Source: Aquamicrobium sp. LC103 (GTDB taxonomy: Bacteria; Pseudomonadota; Alphaproteobacteria; Rhizobiales; Rhizobiaceae). From it: 64,000 bases of DNA. Below, one piece after another: positions 35,911 through 45,134 of this stretch. Numbering within the stretch: position 1 is the first letter of the stretch; each line of letters opens with the position of its first letter. Made by a program: the position numbers and the translations under genes. The stretch spans positions 248,001 through 312,000 of the forward strand of contig NZ_LBCQ02000001.1 of the NCBI RefSeq assembly GCF_001014615.2, given 5' to 3'. The notes beneath the pieces are model-generated. The model saw only the letters and a program-made list of their open reading frames with translations, was not told the origin of the DNA and did not search any database.

Positions 35911-36807
35911 CTATCCGAGTGCTGCATCGACCTCGGCGGCGAGCGGGATCGACGGCTGCGCGCCCGGCTTGAGGCAGGCGATCGATCCGGCCACGGCCGC
36001 CCGCCGCAGCGCCTGCTCGAGGTCGAGCCCGGCTTCGATGCCTGCCGCCAGGTAGCCGCAGAACGTGTCGCCGGCGCCGACCGTGTCGACGGGTACGATG
36101 TCGAGGCCGGCAACGGCGAGGAAAGTGTCGGGCGCCGCCGCCACGACGCCGTCCGCGCCCAGCGTGACGACGACGGTCCTGCCGGTGCGCGCTGCGAAAT
36201 CCTGCATCCTCGCTTTCCGGTCGCCGCCGGAAAGGCCGAGTTCGCCGGCATAGAGGTCGAATTCGGTCTCGTTGGCGATCACATAGTCGGCCTCGGCCAG
36301 AAGATCGGCGGCGTCAGTCCTGAAGGGCGCGGTGTTGAGCAGCGATACCGCGCGCTTTTCGCGGGCGGCGGCAAGGGCCGAGCGAACTGTGTCGATCGGA
36401 ATCTCGTGTTGGAACAGAATATAGTCGCCCGCCCTGATATCGGCCGCGGCGACGTCTCCCGGCAGAACCGTGCCGTTGCCGCCGGGAATGACCGCGATCA
36501 TGTTTTCCCCGTCCGATCCGACGAGAATCAGCGCGGTGCCGGTCGCGGCATGGGACCGGCGCACGCAGGACAGGTCGACCTGCCCTTCCTCGAGAAGCGC
36601 AAGCGCCTCTTCGGCGAACGCGTCGCTGCCGACCGCCCCCACCATCCGCACCTTGGCTCCGGCCCGCCGCGCGGCGAGTGCCTGGTTGGCGCCCTTGCCG
36701 CCCGGCGCGGTGGAAAAGTCGTCGCCCGGAACGGTCTCCCCCGGCGCGGGCAGCCTGCCCACCGTGGCGATGAGGTCGAGATTGATGGAGCCGATGATGG
36801 TGATCAC
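35911..36807 (-). CDS. rbsK: Ribokinase
   Basis: 298 residues, PfkB family. The N-terminal motif is DFSTAPGGKGANQALAARRAG and the C-terminal catalytic motif VDTVGAGDTFCGYLAAG with the base Asp. It phosphorylates ribose to ribose-5-phosphate. The start codon is GTG (36805-36807). No ribose ABC transporter is adjacent; the nucleoside hydrolase nearby may supply ribose. Confidence 0.9.
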   Translation of the reverse strand: MITIIGSINLDLIATVGRLPAPGETVPGDDFSTAPGGKGANQALAARRAGAKVRMVGAVGSDAFAEEALALLEEGQVDLSCVRRSHAATGTALILVGSDGENMIAVIPGGNGTVLPGDVAAADIRAGDYILFQHEIPIDTVRSALAAAREKRAVSLLNTAPFRTDAADLLAEADYVIANETEFDLYAGELGLSGGDRKARMQDFAARTGRTVVVTLGADGVVAAAPDTFLAVAGLDIVPVDTVGAGDTFCGYLAAGIEAGLDLEQALRRAAVAGSIACLKPGAQPSIPLAAEVDAALG

Positions 36808-36880
36808 GAAGGGAACCTCCCGAATGTCTTCCCGGAGGCTCTAGCCGATTTTCGGAGCGTGCATAAGGCTCTTCGTGTCC

Positions 36881-37759
36881 TCACACACCGACACAGCCGG
36901 CTTCCCAGCCGAGAATGGCGCGCTTGCGCGTCAGCCCCCAATGGTAACCGGTCAGCGCACCGGACTTGCCGAGCGCGCGATGACAGGGAACGACGAAGGA
37001 AACCGGATTCGCGCCGACCGCGGCGCCGACCGCGCGACTCGCCTTCGGCGCGCCGATTTCAGCGGCGATCGAGGAGTAGGTCCGCGCTCGGTTCATCGGG
37101 ATCTTCAACAGCGCCTCCCAGACCCGCACCTGGAAGTCGGTGCCGATCAGCACCACGCGCAGCGGCTCCTCGGCGCGCCAGCGCGCGGGATCGAAGATAC
37201 GCGCCGCGTAGGGAACCGTCGCCGACATGTCCTCGATATAGGTGGCGTTCGGCCAGCGGCCGGACATGTCCTCGAAGGCGGCGCGCTCGCCGCCGGGATC
37301 GTTGAAGGACAGGCCGGCAAGGCCGCGATCGGTCACCATGATCAAGGCGATGCCGAAGGGCGACAGATGATAGCCGTAGCGGATCGTCAGGCCGGCGCCG
37401 CGCGTCTTGTAGTCGCCGGGCGACATCGCCTCGTGGGTGACGAAGAGGTCGTGCAGGCGCCCCGGCCCCGACATGCCGAGCTCATAGGCGGCGTCGAGCA
37501 GCGGCAGGCCCTGATCGAGCAGCCGGCGCGCATGGTCGAGCGTCACCGCCTGGAGGAAGGCTTTCGGCGAGAGGCCGGCCCAGCGGGTGAAGAGCTTCTG
37601 CAGCCCGGTCGGCGTGTCGCCCACTTCGTCCGCGATCTCCTCCAGCGAGGGCTGGTCGCGATAGTCGAGGCTGATCTTCTCGATCACCCGGCGCACGACC
37701 TCGTAGTCGGCGCCTTGCGGGGTGATGTCGCGTTGCAGGATTGCTGTCTGTGCGTTCAT
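36881..37759 (-). CDS. Ada-like AraC fused to O6-methylguanine-DNA methyltransferase
   Basis: 292 residues. The N-terminal part (residues about 30-115) is an AraC-type helix-turn-helix (TPTGLQKLFTRWAGLSPKAF). It lacks the N-terminal Ada zinc domain with Cys38 and Cys69. The C-terminal part is the Ogt domain with active-site VPCHRALGKSG. It repairs O6-methylguanine by suicidal transfer and may regulate genes. ATG 37757-37759. Confidence 0.9.
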   Translation of the reverse strand: MNAQTAILQRDITPQGADYEVVRRVIEKISLDYRDQPSLEEIADEVGDTPTGLQKLFTRWAGLSPKAFLQAVTLDHARRLLDQGLPLLDAAYELGMSGPGRLHDLFVTHEAMSPGDYKTRGAGLTIRYGYHLSPFGIALIMVTDRGLAGLSFNDPGGERAAFEDMSGRWPNATYIEDMSATVPYAARIFDPARWRAEEPLRVVLIGTDFQVRVWEALLKIPMNRARTYSSIAAEIGAPKASRAVGAAVGANPVSFVVPCHRALGKSGALTGYHWGLTRKRAILGWEAGCVGV

Positions 37760-37825
37760 GGCAATATCTCCTTGAACGCGAATATCGGCCGGCGGAGACG
37801 TGTTTACCACCCGTTTCCTGCCTAT

Positions 37826-38311
37826 TTACCCGGCCTTGGCCGTCGCCAGCGCGCGGCCGAAGGCGGCCGAGAAGCTCTCGCGGTCGTCGGGGTTGAGGAA
37901 GGAGCCGATCGGCACGCTGCGGCCCTCGCCTTCCACCGCCATGCCGGTGATGCCGATCTCCTCGTGCCGGGCGACCCGGAAGCGGGTCCAGAACGGATTG
38001 AAGCGGTAGGACTGCTCCTTGCCGGACGGCGCGACCTTGACGATGTCGAGCGCGGTGCGGGACAAGGACACCAGCTCGCGGACGCGCGCGGCGCGGTAGT
38101 TGAGACGGAAGGCGACGTAGACGAGAACCAGATCCAGCCCGAAAAAGCCGAACACCGGCCAGGCGCCGATCGAAAGGAAGAAGGCGCCTATCCCCAGCCA
38201 CATCGCGGCGAGCGTCGCCATCAGGACGATGAATCCGGTGCGGCCGAGCGAGCGATGCGGTGTCAGCAGGGCCCGGAAGAAGGGTTCGTCGGCGGCATTT
38301 GTTTCAGCCAT
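37826..38311 (-). CDS. DUF2244 membrane protein
   Basis: 161 residues. Two membrane helices near residues 25-65 (GFIVLMATLAAMWLGIGAFF, then a second), then a soluble tail (ARHEEIGITGMAVEGEGRSVPIGS). This is the DUF2244 pattern; no function known. It is divergent from nth with only 21 bases between start codons. Confidence 0.85.
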   Translation of the reverse strand: MAETNAADEPFFRALLTPHRSLGRTGFIVLMATLAAMWLGIGAFFLSIGAWPVFGFFGLDLVLVYVAFRLNYRAARVRELVSLSRTALDIVKVAPSGKEQSYRFNPFWTRFRVARHEEIGITGMAVEGEGRSVPIGSFLNPDDRESFSAAFGRALATAKAG

Positions 38312-38332
38312 GACTATGAGTATAGAGAGCTC

Positions 38333-39112
38333 ATGCAAAAGCCCAAGAGCAAAATGGCCGCAGCGGCCGGCAAGTCAGGTCGAAGGCCCGGCACCGGCGC
38401 GCGCGCCAAAGCGGAGCGCAAGCCGAACACGCTGTATTCGCCCGGGGAGATCCACGAGATGTTCCGGCGCTTTGCCGTGCAGCGGCCGGAGCCCAAGGGC
38501 GAGCTCGAGCATGTGAACGCGTTCACCCTGCTCGTCGCCGTGGTGCTGTCGGCACAGGCGACCGATGCCGGCGTCAACAAGGCGACGCGCGCGCTCTTCG
38601 CCGTCGCCGACGCGCCCGGCAAGATGCTGGCGCTCGGCGAGGAGAAGGTCGGCGAGTACATCAGGACGATCGGGCTCTGGCGCAACAAGGCGAAGAACGT
38701 GATCGCGCTTTCCAAGGCGCTGATCGACGAATACGGCGGCGAGGTGCCGGCGAGCCGCGACGAGCTGGTGAAGCTGCCGGGCGTGGGCCGCAAGACCGCC
38801 AATGTGGTTTTGAACATGGCGTTCGGCCAGCATACGATGGCGGTCGACACGCATATCTTCCGCATCGGCAACAGGATCGGGCTCGCGCCCGGCAAGACGC
38901 CGGAACAGGTGGAGGATACGCTGGTACGCATCATTCCCGACGAATATATGCGCCATGCGCATCACTGGCTGATCCTGCACGGACGCTATGTCTGCAAGGC
39001 GCGCAAGCCGGACTGCCCGGCCTGCATCATCGCCGACATCTGCAAATCGCCGGAAAAGACGACGGGCGTGCCGGCGCCGCTGGTGAGGATCGAGACGCTG
39101 GCGGCTCAGTAG
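38333..39112 (+). CDS. nth: Endonuclease III
   Basis: 259 residues. The helix-hairpin-helix (LPGVGRKTANVVLNMAF) carries the catalytic Lys; AVDTHIFRI holds the catalytic Asp; the 4Fe-4S cluster cysteines are in CKARKPDCPACIIADIC (C-x6-C-x2-C-x5-C). It excises oxidised pyrimidines and nicks DNA. The N-terminus has a basic tail (KPKSKMAAAAGKSGRRPG) of about 30 residues. ATG 38333 follows a weak GAGAGC. Confidence 0.95.
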   Translation: MQKPKSKMAAAAGKSGRRPGTGARAKAERKPNTLYSPGEIHEMFRRFAVQRPEPKGELEHVNAFTLLVAVVLSAQATDAGVNKATRALFAVADAPGKMLALGEEKVGEYIRTIGLWRNKAKNVIALSKALIDEYGGEVPASRDELVKLPGVGRKTANVVLNMAFGQHTMAVDTHIFRIGNRIGLAPGKTPEQVEDTLVRIIPDEYMRHAHHWLILHGRYVCKARKPDCPACIIADICKSPEKTTGVPAPLVRIETLAAQ

Positions 39113-39552
39113 CCGACGCCGCGCGCCATCATCGCCGCGAAGATCGGAACGAGGACGAGCACCGCGGCTTCCCACCGGAACCAGGCGCGCACCGCCGCGA
39201 CCTCCGAGGCCGGCACCAGCCAGCCCTCCTCGACGGCCGCCTTCTTCCAGCGCTGGAAGCGCATCGTCGGCGCTGTCGAAAGCACTCCGACGATCGCGAA
39301 CGCCCCGACCTTCGCCCAGAACACCCAATAGTAGATGTAGTATTCCCAGCCCTTGAGGCCGAGGAAGACGCGGGCGAAGCCGACCAGGATGACGGCGCCC
39401 GCGAGACCGCCATAGAGGCCGTCGAGGCTCGCCACGCGCCTCACCGCCGCGCCGTCCATGCCGGGCCGAACGAGCACGATCTCGGCCGCGAGCACCGCGA
39501 CCAGCAGGAAAACCAGGAGATGATGAAGGATGGCCAGCATCAGATCGGTCAT
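39106..39552 (-). CDS. DUF2214 membrane protein
   Basis: 148 residues with about four membrane helices: MLAILHHLLVFLLVAVLAAE, then GGLAGAVILVGFARVF, a tail helix AAVLVLVPIFAAMMARG. This resembles DUF2214, function unknown. The last 7 bases overlap the nth stop. A 13-bp palindrome lies upstream and may be its operator. Confidence 0.8.
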   Translation of the reverse strand: MTDLMLAILHHLLVFLLVAVLAAEIVLVRPGMDGAAVRRVASLDGLYGGLAGAVILVGFARVFLGLKGWEYYIYYWVFWAKVGAFAIVGVLSTAPTMRFQRWKKAAVEEGWLVPASEVAAVRAWFRWEAAVLVLVPIFAAMMARGVGY

Positions 39553-39580
39553 GTCGCTTTCCTCGGGCCGCTTCAGAATG

Positions 39581-39593
39581 TTTACAGTGTAAA
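39581..39593. promoter_or_regulatory. Palindrome TTTACA-g-TGTAAA, putative regulator site
   Basis: Perfect 13-bp palindrome centred at 39587, in the divergent gap between the DUF2214 gene and the YdeI-like gene. Read on the minus strand it overlaps a candidate -10 (TAAACA) that follows TTGAAG by 18 bases. The shape suggests a TetR-type operator, without an adjacent regulator gene. Confidence 0.4.
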
Positions 39594-39691
39594 GTTCTTA
39601 ATCTTCAATCTTTCCACTGTCAATATAACCTCGCAATCCCATGACGAACACGCCAATTGACGCGTCGCGCCGGGGGCAGCATCATACGCAC

Positions 39692-39943
39692 ATGACGCTC
39701 AAGCGGGATATCCAGCCGATGCCGGATTTCGTCCGGCGGGCACTCGACGCCGAAGGGCTGGCGGCGCTTTACGACGCGCGGCCGCCCTACCAGCGCAACG
39801 ATTACATCGGCTGGATCACGGGCGCGAAGCGGGAAGAGACGCGCCGGAAGCGCCTCGCGCAGATGCTCGACGAGCTGAAACGCGGCGGCGTCTACATGAA
39901 CATGAAATGGAACGGCCGAGGCAGGCCGTCCTACCTCGAATAG
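39692..39943 (+). CDS. YdeI/OmpD-associated family protein
   Basis: 83 residues from ATG 39692. The sequence MTLKRDIQPMPDFVRRALD, NDYIGWITGAKREETRRKRL and LDELKRGG matches the short YdeI/OmdA family, described as bacteriocin-protection proteins. An upstream ATG at 39641 would add 17 residues with no clear family match. Function here is not testable by sequence. The 3' end overlaps the CysZ-like gene by 13 bases. Confidence 0.8.
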   Translation: MTLKRDIQPMPDFVRRALDAEGLAALYDARPPYQRNDYIGWITGAKREETRRKRLAQMLDELKRGGVYMNMKWNGRGRPSYLE

Positions 39944-40665
39944 CCCGCGGTCTTCAGCGGCACGCCGTCCTCCCTCGCCGATACCATCTTATGGAGATGC
40001 ACCATCATCGCCGCCGCGAACAGCGGCGTCAGGAGGTTGAGCAGCGGCACGGAGAGAAAGGCGGCGATCACCAGGCCGGCGAGAAAGACGGTGCCCGCGT
40101 TGCGCCGCCGCAGCGCCTTGGCGTCGGCTTCGGTCCGGAAGCGCATGGCGGCGAACTCGAAGAACTCGCGGCCGAGGAGATAGCCGTTGACGACGAAGAA
40201 GGCTGCAATGTTGACGCCCGGTATCAGGAGCAGCAGCAGCGCGAGAAGGTTGCCGAGCACGACGAGGACCAGGAATTTCGCCGAGACGAGCGCCGCCGTC
40301 ATCAACGGCAGGGCGCGGCCGGGCGGATCGAGCGGATAGTCGTTCCGCTCGACGAGCTCGGCGACGTCGTCGAGGAAGAAGCCGGCGATGACCGCCGTGA
40401 CCGGCGCGATCAGCAGGCCGAGGCCGAGCGCCAGCGCGAGACCGGCGAAGATCGCGGCGAAAATGCCGAGCCAGCTCGCCCATTGCGGCAGGCCGGGCAG
40501 CATCTCCTGCAGCGGCGGCAGGGCGAAGGCCTCGAAAAGCCCGGTGACGCCGAACCAGAGGCCGATCAGCACCACGACGGTCAAACCCAGCGTCTTGAAG
40601 AAGACCGCGCGGAATTCGGCCGTGAACAACCGGTTCAGCGCTGCGATCGCGGCATCGAAGATCAT
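39931..40665 (-). CDS. EI24/CysZ-like sulfate transporter family protein
   Basis: 244 residues with several membrane helices (LGLTVVVLIGLWFGVTGLF, IFAAIFAGLALALGLGLLIA, FLVLVVLGNLLALLLLL). Matches the EI24 domain family that includes the E. coli sulfate channel CysZ. The family also contains many members without shown sulfate transport, and the cys operon is 20 kb away, so function is unsure. ATG 40663-40665. Confidence 0.75.
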   Translation of the reverse strand: MIFDAAIAALNRLFTAEFRAVFFKTLGLTVVVLIGLWFGVTGLFEAFALPPLQEMLPGLPQWASWLGIFAAIFAGLALALGLGLLIAPVTAVIAGFFLDDVAELVERNDYPLDPPGRALPLMTAALVSAKFLVLVVLGNLLALLLLLIPGVNIAAFFVVNGYLLGREFFEFAAMRFRTEADAKALRRRNAGTVFLAGLVIAAFLSVPLLNLLTPLFAAAMMVHLHKMVSAREDGVPLKTAGYSR

Positions 40666-40835
40666 GAGACTCCAGCTCCCTTGTCGCATGGCAGATGGGA
40701 AGGCCGAACGGCAGGCGCAATAAAGCGCAAGGCTTGTTGATCGCGCAAGACTTTGCAATCCGCACCGCTAGCCGTTAAACCCGGCTCGTGTTCAAGGCCG
40801 GGAACGTTCGTTCGCCGGATCAGTCGGAGACATTC

Positions 40836-41828
40836 ATGAAAGAATTCGACGTGCTTTGCATCGGCAACGCGATCGTGGACATATTCGCGCGCTGCGACGA
40901 GGCATTCCTGACGGAGAACGGCATCATCAAGGGTGCGATGAACCTGATCGACGCGGAACGCGCCGAATTGCTCTACGGCCGCATGGGGCCGGCGATCGAG
41001 GCGTCCGGCGGCAGCGCCGGCAACACGGCCGCTGGCGTCGCGAGCTTCGGCGGCAGGTCCGCCTTCTTCGGCAAGGTCTCCAACGACCATCTCGGCGAGA
41101 TCTACACCCACGACATCCGCGCCCAGGGCGTCGCCTTCGACACGCGCCCGCTTCCCGGAGAGCCGCCCACGGCGCGCTCGATGATCTTCGTGACGCCGGA
41201 CGGCGAGCGCTCGATGAACACCTATCTCGGCGCCTGCGTGGAACTCGGACCGGAGGATGTCGAGGCCGACAAGGCGAGCGCCGCGAAGGTCACCTATTTC
41301 GAAGGTTATTTGTGGGATCCGCCCCGCGCCAAGGAGGCGATCCGGCTGACGGCGAAGCACGCGCATGCGGCCGGCCGCGAGGTCTCGATGACGCTTTCCG
41401 ATCCCTTCTGCGTCGACCGCTATCGCGACGAGTTCCTAGACCTGATGCGTTCCGGCACGGTGGACATCGTCTTCGCCAATGAGAGCGAGCTGAAATCGCT
41501 CTACCAGACCTCTTCCCTCGATACCGGGCTGGAACTCATTCGCAAGGATTGCCGGCTCGCCGCGGTCACCCGCTCCGAACTGGGCTCGGTGATCGTTCGC
41601 GGCGAGGAGACCGTGCCGGTCGAGGCGATCGGGATTTCCGAGCTGGTCGACACGACCGGTGCCGGCGATCTCTACGCCGCCGGCTTCCTCCACGGCTACA
41701 CGACGGGGCGCAGCCTCGCCGATTGCGGCAAGCTCGGCTCGCTGGCCGCCGGCCTCGTCATCCAGCAGTTCGGCGCGCGCCCGCGCCAGAGCCTCCTCGA
41801 GGAAGCGCAGCAGCGCGGCCTCGCCTAG
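40836..41828 (+). CDS. Adenosine kinase (PfkB family)
   Basis: 330 residues. The N-terminus MKEFDVLCIGNAIVDIFARC and the GG motif SGGSAGNTAAGVASFGG are of the adenosine-kinase subset; catalytic motif DTTGAGDLYAAGFLHG near the C-terminus. Likely phosphorylates adenosine or a similar nucleoside or sugar. The stop shares the palindrome CTAG with the convergent TRIC gene. Confidence 0.85.
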   Translation: MKEFDVLCIGNAIVDIFARCDEAFLTENGIIKGAMNLIDAERAELLYGRMGPAIEASGGSAGNTAAGVASFGGRSAFFGKVSNDHLGEIYTHDIRAQGVAFDTRPLPGEPPTARSMIFVTPDGERSMNTYLGACVELGPEDVEADKASAAKVTYFEGYLWDPPRAKEAIRLTAKHAHAAGREVSMTLSDPFCVDRYRDEFLDLMRSGTVDIVFANESELKSLYQTSSLDTGLELIRKDCRLAAVTRSELGSVIVRGEETVPVEAIGISELVDTTGAGDLYAAGFLHGYTTGRSLADCGKLGSLAAGLVIQQFGARPRQSLLEEAQQRGLA

Positions 41829-42457
41829 GCGATGTCTTCCGGCCGGCGTCCGGGGCGGCTCTTGTAGGGCGGGAACGACCAGCCATATTTCAGCGCGCCG
41901 CCGCGCACGACGAAGGCGGCGGCGAATGCGACCAGCGCCGCCGCCAGCAGCGGCACGCCGGCGATGTAGAGGATGGTGAAGACGGCCGCGCCGACCATGG
42001 TCGCGGTGACGTATATTTCCGGCCGCATCAGCACCGAGGGCTCGGCCGAGAGCATGTCGCGCAGGATACCGCCGAGCGTGGCCGTGATCATGCCGGTGAC
42101 GACGGCGACCGTGGCCGAGCCCGTGACGACCAGCCCCTTATAGGCGCCGAACACGCAATAGGCGGCAATGCCCACCGCATCGAGCCACAAGAGAAGCTTG
42201 TAGCGCGATTCGATCAGGTGGGCGGTGAAATAGACCAGGATGGCCACCGCCGCGCAGACGATGATGTAGTCGGTGTTGACGACCCAGAACACCGGCACGT
42301 CGAGGATCAGGTCGCGGAAGGTGCCGCCGCCGATGCCGGTGACGCTGGCGAGGAACAAAAACCCGATGATGTCGAGCTGCTTGCGCGACGCCGCGAGCGC
42401 GCCCGTGGCGGCGAAGACGCCGACGGCTGCATAGTCGAGAAGTAGGATCGGGTTCAT
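41825..42457 (-). CDS. TRIC-family cation channel protein (UPF0126/YadS type)
   Basis: 210 residues with seven membrane helices and duplicated glycine-rich pattern: GIGGGTFRDLILD and TATLGGILRDMLSA. These two GGxxRD repeats are the hallmark of bacterial TRIC trimeric channels, which conduct potassium or glycine. Role in this organism is unknown. Confidence 0.85.
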   Translation of the reverse strand: MNPILLLDYAAVGVFAATGALAASRKQLDIIGFLFLASVTGIGGGTFRDLILDVPVFWVVNTDYIIVCAAVAILVYFTAHLIESRYKLLLWLDAVGIAAYCVFGAYKGLVVTGSATVAVVTGMITATLGGILRDMLSAEPSVLMRPEIYVTATMVGAAVFTILYIAGVPLLAAALVAFAAAFVVRGGALKYGWSFPPYKSRPGRRPEDIA

Positions 42458-42557
42458 GGCGGCTCCCCCCTTCCCACATGATTAGACGATCGGCGGCCCA
42501 CCCGGAAGTGCGCCGGCGCCTTCGTTCACACGGATCTTCCCCGGATCCCACCACCGG

Positions 42558-43058
42558 TCAGTCTGGAAAGGTTTCCATCCGCCGCTGATAGGAGCGAAAA
42601 CCCATCTTTTCGTAGAATGACAATGCGCGCGGATGATCGTTCGTATCGGTATGCAGCCAGATTCTGCGCGGCGCCCGCGTCCAGCAGGCGCGCAGTGCGC
42701 CGTCAAGCAGGAAGCCGCCAAACCCCTGCCCATAGGCATCCGGCACGAGACCGAAATGGACCAGCTCCACTTCGGGGCCGCCGACCCGCGCAAACTCGCA
42801 CATGCCGACGGCCCGGCCGTCGTGTCGCAGGACGTGCACCTGGGTGGAGGATTCGGCAAGCAGGGCGTCCAGCTCGGTGAGCCTCATCCGCAACCGCTGG
42901 TCCCAATCGAGCGTCTCTCCCACTTCGCGATAAAGCGCGAGATAGTCAGCTCGTCCAATCCGCTCGGGGCCGACCGTCAGCCCGACCGCCGGCGCTGGCT
43001 TTGCCGCATATGACGGCGGCGCCGTCATTTCCATATAGGTCACCAGCAGCTCGACCAT
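42558..43058 (-). CDS. GNAT family N-acetyltransferase
   Basis: 166 residues. The acetyl-CoA loop is FGLVPDAYGQGFGGFLLDGAL, followed by TNDHPRALSFYEKMGF, the C-terminal GNAT signature. Substrate unknown. It stands alone between the TRIC and grpE genes. Confidence 0.85.
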   Translation of the reverse strand: MVELLVTYMEMTAPPSYAAKPAPAVGLTVGPERIGRADYLALYREVGETLDWDQRLRMRLTELDALLAESSTQVHVLRHDGRAVGMCEFARVGGPEVELVHFGLVPDAYGQGFGGFLLDGALRACWTRAPRRIWLHTDTNDHPRALSFYEKMGFRSYQRRMETFPD

Positions 43059-43143
43059 TCAGAATTATCCGTGGAAGGCGCGGCTCGGATGTGAAGCATC
43101 CAAACGCGTACCGCATCGGGGCACCGTCGGATGGAAGGCCGCT

Positions 43144-43815
43144 TCAGGCGTCCTTTTCGGCCTGCGGGTTCGGCGGCCCGGGTTCGGCCGGCGCCGCCTG
43201 GTCGTTGGCCGCCTGCTTGGGGCCGCCCTTGGCGACGCCCACCATGGCGGGCCGCAGGACGCGATCGCCGATGACATAGCCGGTCTGGACGACCTGGACG
43301 ACGGTGTTGTTGGGCACGTCGGGATTTGGCACCTCGAACATCGCCTGATGGAAATTCGGGTCGAATTTCTCACCCTGCGGATCGAGCTTCTTGACGCCGT
43401 GGCGCTCGAGCGCGGCGAGCATGGCGCGCTCGGTCATCTCCACGCCCTCGATGAGCGCGGTGAAGCCGGCATCGCCCGCCGCCTTGGCCTCGGCGGGAAT
43501 AGCCTCCAGGGCGCGGTTCAGATTGTCGGAGACCTGGAGCATGTCGCGCGCGAAACTGCTGATCGCATAGGCGCGGGCATCCTGCACGTCGCGCGCGGTG
43601 CGCTTGCGCAGATTGTCCATCTCGGCGGCCACCCGCAGCGCGCGGTCCTTCAGCTCCTCGTTTTCCTTGACGAGCTTCACGACCGCCTCGTAGTCGGCCT
43701 GCTCGCCGGCTTCCGCGCCGACCTGATAGGCCTGCGCCTCTGCGGCGGCCTCCGCATATTCGCTCTCTGCCGCGGTCTGTTCCGGCGCGCGTTCTTCTTT
43801 CGGCTGTTCGCTCAT
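43144..43815 (-). CDS. grpE: Nucleotide exchange factor GrpE
   Basis: 223 residues. The acidic N-terminal tail ([14 protein letters not shown]) is followed by a long coiled coil with [18 protein letters not shown] and the beta domain [36 protein letters not shown]. It releases ADP from DnaK. A heat-shock promoter lies directly upstream, in the hrcA-grpE gap, so grpE can be induced without hrcA. Confidence 0.95.
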   Translation of the reverse strand: MSEQPKEERAPEQTAAESEYAEAAAEAQAYQVGAEAGEQADYEAVVKLVKENEELKDRALRVAAEMDNLRKRTARDVQDARAYAISSFARDMLQVSDNLNRALEAIPAEAKAAGDAGFTALIEGVEMTERAMLAALERHGVKKLDPQGEKFDPNFHQAMFEVPNPDVPNNTVVQVVQTGYVIGDRVLRPAMVGVAKGGPKQAANDQAAPAEPGPPNPQAEKDA

Positions 43816-43857
43816 CGCCTGATCCCGTTTTGGAACGTTGCTCGAATTTTGCGCCCG

Positions 43858-43886
43858 ATATCGAGCTTCGGGACGAGAAAATCAAG
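43858..43886 (-). promoter_or_regulatory. RpoH (sigma-32) type promoter of grpE
   Basis: On the minus strand CTTGAT (43886-43881) and CGATAT (43863-43858) with 17-base spacer, 43 bases before grpE. Matches the CTTGAA/CCATAT heat-shock pattern with one mismatch each. Confidence 0.5.
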
Positions 43887-43905
43887 GGGCTCGCGGAATT
43901 CGTTC

Positions 43906-44976
43906 CTATCGCAGCATGCGGCCCAGCACCTGCGCCGTATAGTCCACCATCGGCACGATGCGGGCATAGTTGAGGCGCGTCGGGCCGATCACGCCGAGCG
44001 CGCCGACCACCCTGGAATCCTTGTCGCGGTAGGGCGCCACCACCAGGGAGGAACCCGAGAGCGAGAAGAGCTTGTTCTCCGAACCGATGAAGATGCGCAC
44101 GCCCTGCCCGTCCTCGGCGAGGTCGAGAAGCTGGATCAGCCCTTCCTTCGTCTCGAGATCCTCGAAGAGATGCTTGAGCAGCTCGATATCCGCCTCGGCG
44201 GTGATGTTTTCGAGCAGATTCGCCCTGCCGCGCACGATCAGCCGCGCCGGCAGGCCCGATTCGGCGCCCGCCCAGACGGCGAGCCCGCGCTCGACGAGAT
44301 CGCGCGACAGCGAATCGAGTACCGCCCGCGTTTCCTCCTTCAGGCGTTCCATCTCCTCCCGCGCCTCGGCGAGCGTGCGGCCCCTGATGTGCGCGTTGAG
44401 ATAGTTGGACGCCTCGTGGAGCTGCGAGGCGGTGACGCCGGCCGGCAGATCGACGACGCGGTTCTCGACGTCGCCATTGTGCGAGACGAGCACGGTCAGC
44501 GCCTTGGTCGGCTCCAGCTGGATGAATTCGATGTGCTTGAGCGGCGCTTCCGCCTTCGCGGTGATCACCAGCCCCGCGCCGCGCGACATGCCGGACAGCA
44601 TCTGGCTCGCCTCCGTCAGCATGTGCTCGACGGTGGCGCCGCTGCCCGAGGCGCGAACCTGGGCCTCGATCACGCGGCGTTCCTCGTCGGTGAGGTCGCC
44701 GATCTCCATGAATGCGTCGACGAAGAAGCGAAGGCCCTGCTGGGTGGGCAGGCGGCCGGCCGAGATGTGCGGCGCGTAGATGAGGCCGAGCTGTTCCAGA
44801 TCGCTCATCACATTGCGCACGGTGGCCGGAGACAGCGACTGCGGAAGCATGCGCGAAAGGTTGCGCGAGCCCATCGGCTCGCCGTCGCGCAGATAGGTCT
44901 CCACGATCATCCGGAAGATGTCGCGCGAGCGCGCGTCCAGCGCCTGCAGATGGTGATCCAGGATCGGCTTCGTCAT
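43906..44976 (-). CDS. hrcA: Heat-inducible transcription repressor HrcA
   Basis: 356 residues. The N-terminal winged helix includes [18 protein letters not shown] and [14 protein letters not shown], then the GAF-like and dimer domains of the HrcA family. It represses heat-shock operons by the CIRCE element, assisted by GroEL. No CIRCE (TTAGCACTC-N9-GAGTGCTAA) was found before hrcA or grpE, so its targets (typically groESL in alphaproteobacteria) are elsewhere. ATG 44974-44976; divergent from rph. Confidence 0.95.
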   Translation of the reverse strand: MTKPILDHHLQALDARSRDIFRMIVETYLRDGEPMGSRNLSRMLPQSLSPATVRNVMSDLEQLGLIYAPHISAGRLPTQQGLRFFVDAFMEIGDLTDEERRVIEAQVRASGSGATVEHMLTEASQMLSGMSRGAGLVITAKAEAPLKHIEFIQLEPTKALTVLVSHNGDVENRVVDLPAGVTASQLHEASNYLNAHIRGRTLAEAREEMERLKEETRAVLDSLSRDLVERGLAVWAGAESGLPARLIVRGRANLLENITAEADIELLKHLFEDLETKEGLIQLLDLAEDGQGVRIFIGSENKLFSLSGSSLVVAPYRDKDSRVVGALGVIGPTRLNYARIVPMVDYTAQVLGRMLR

Positions 44977-45001
44977 TCTTGCCCTGCCTCTTCTAGAGAG
45001 G

Positions 45002-45029
45002 AATATAATCGTCGGACCAACGAACACAA
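45002..45029 (-). promoter_or_regulatory. Candidate promoter of hrcA
   Basis: Minus strand TTGTGT (45029-45024) and TATATT (45007-45002), spacer 16, 25 bases ahead of the hrcA ATG. A plus-strand TATAAT (45004-45009) overlaps it, and could serve rph, but with a poor -35. Confidence 0.35.
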
Positions 45030-45134
45030 CGTTCCGGTGCAAGGCCTTGCCGGACGGGCAAAGATGCCTTTTCCTTTGCGTCGGGGATTGCGGGCGGCTA
45101 CAAGCCACCGAAATCACGAGAGAAAGCGACAAAC

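Noticed and set aside
44977-45134. Looked for CIRCE in front of hrcA
   Set aside because: No TTAGCACTC-N9-GAGTGCTAA or near match is present.
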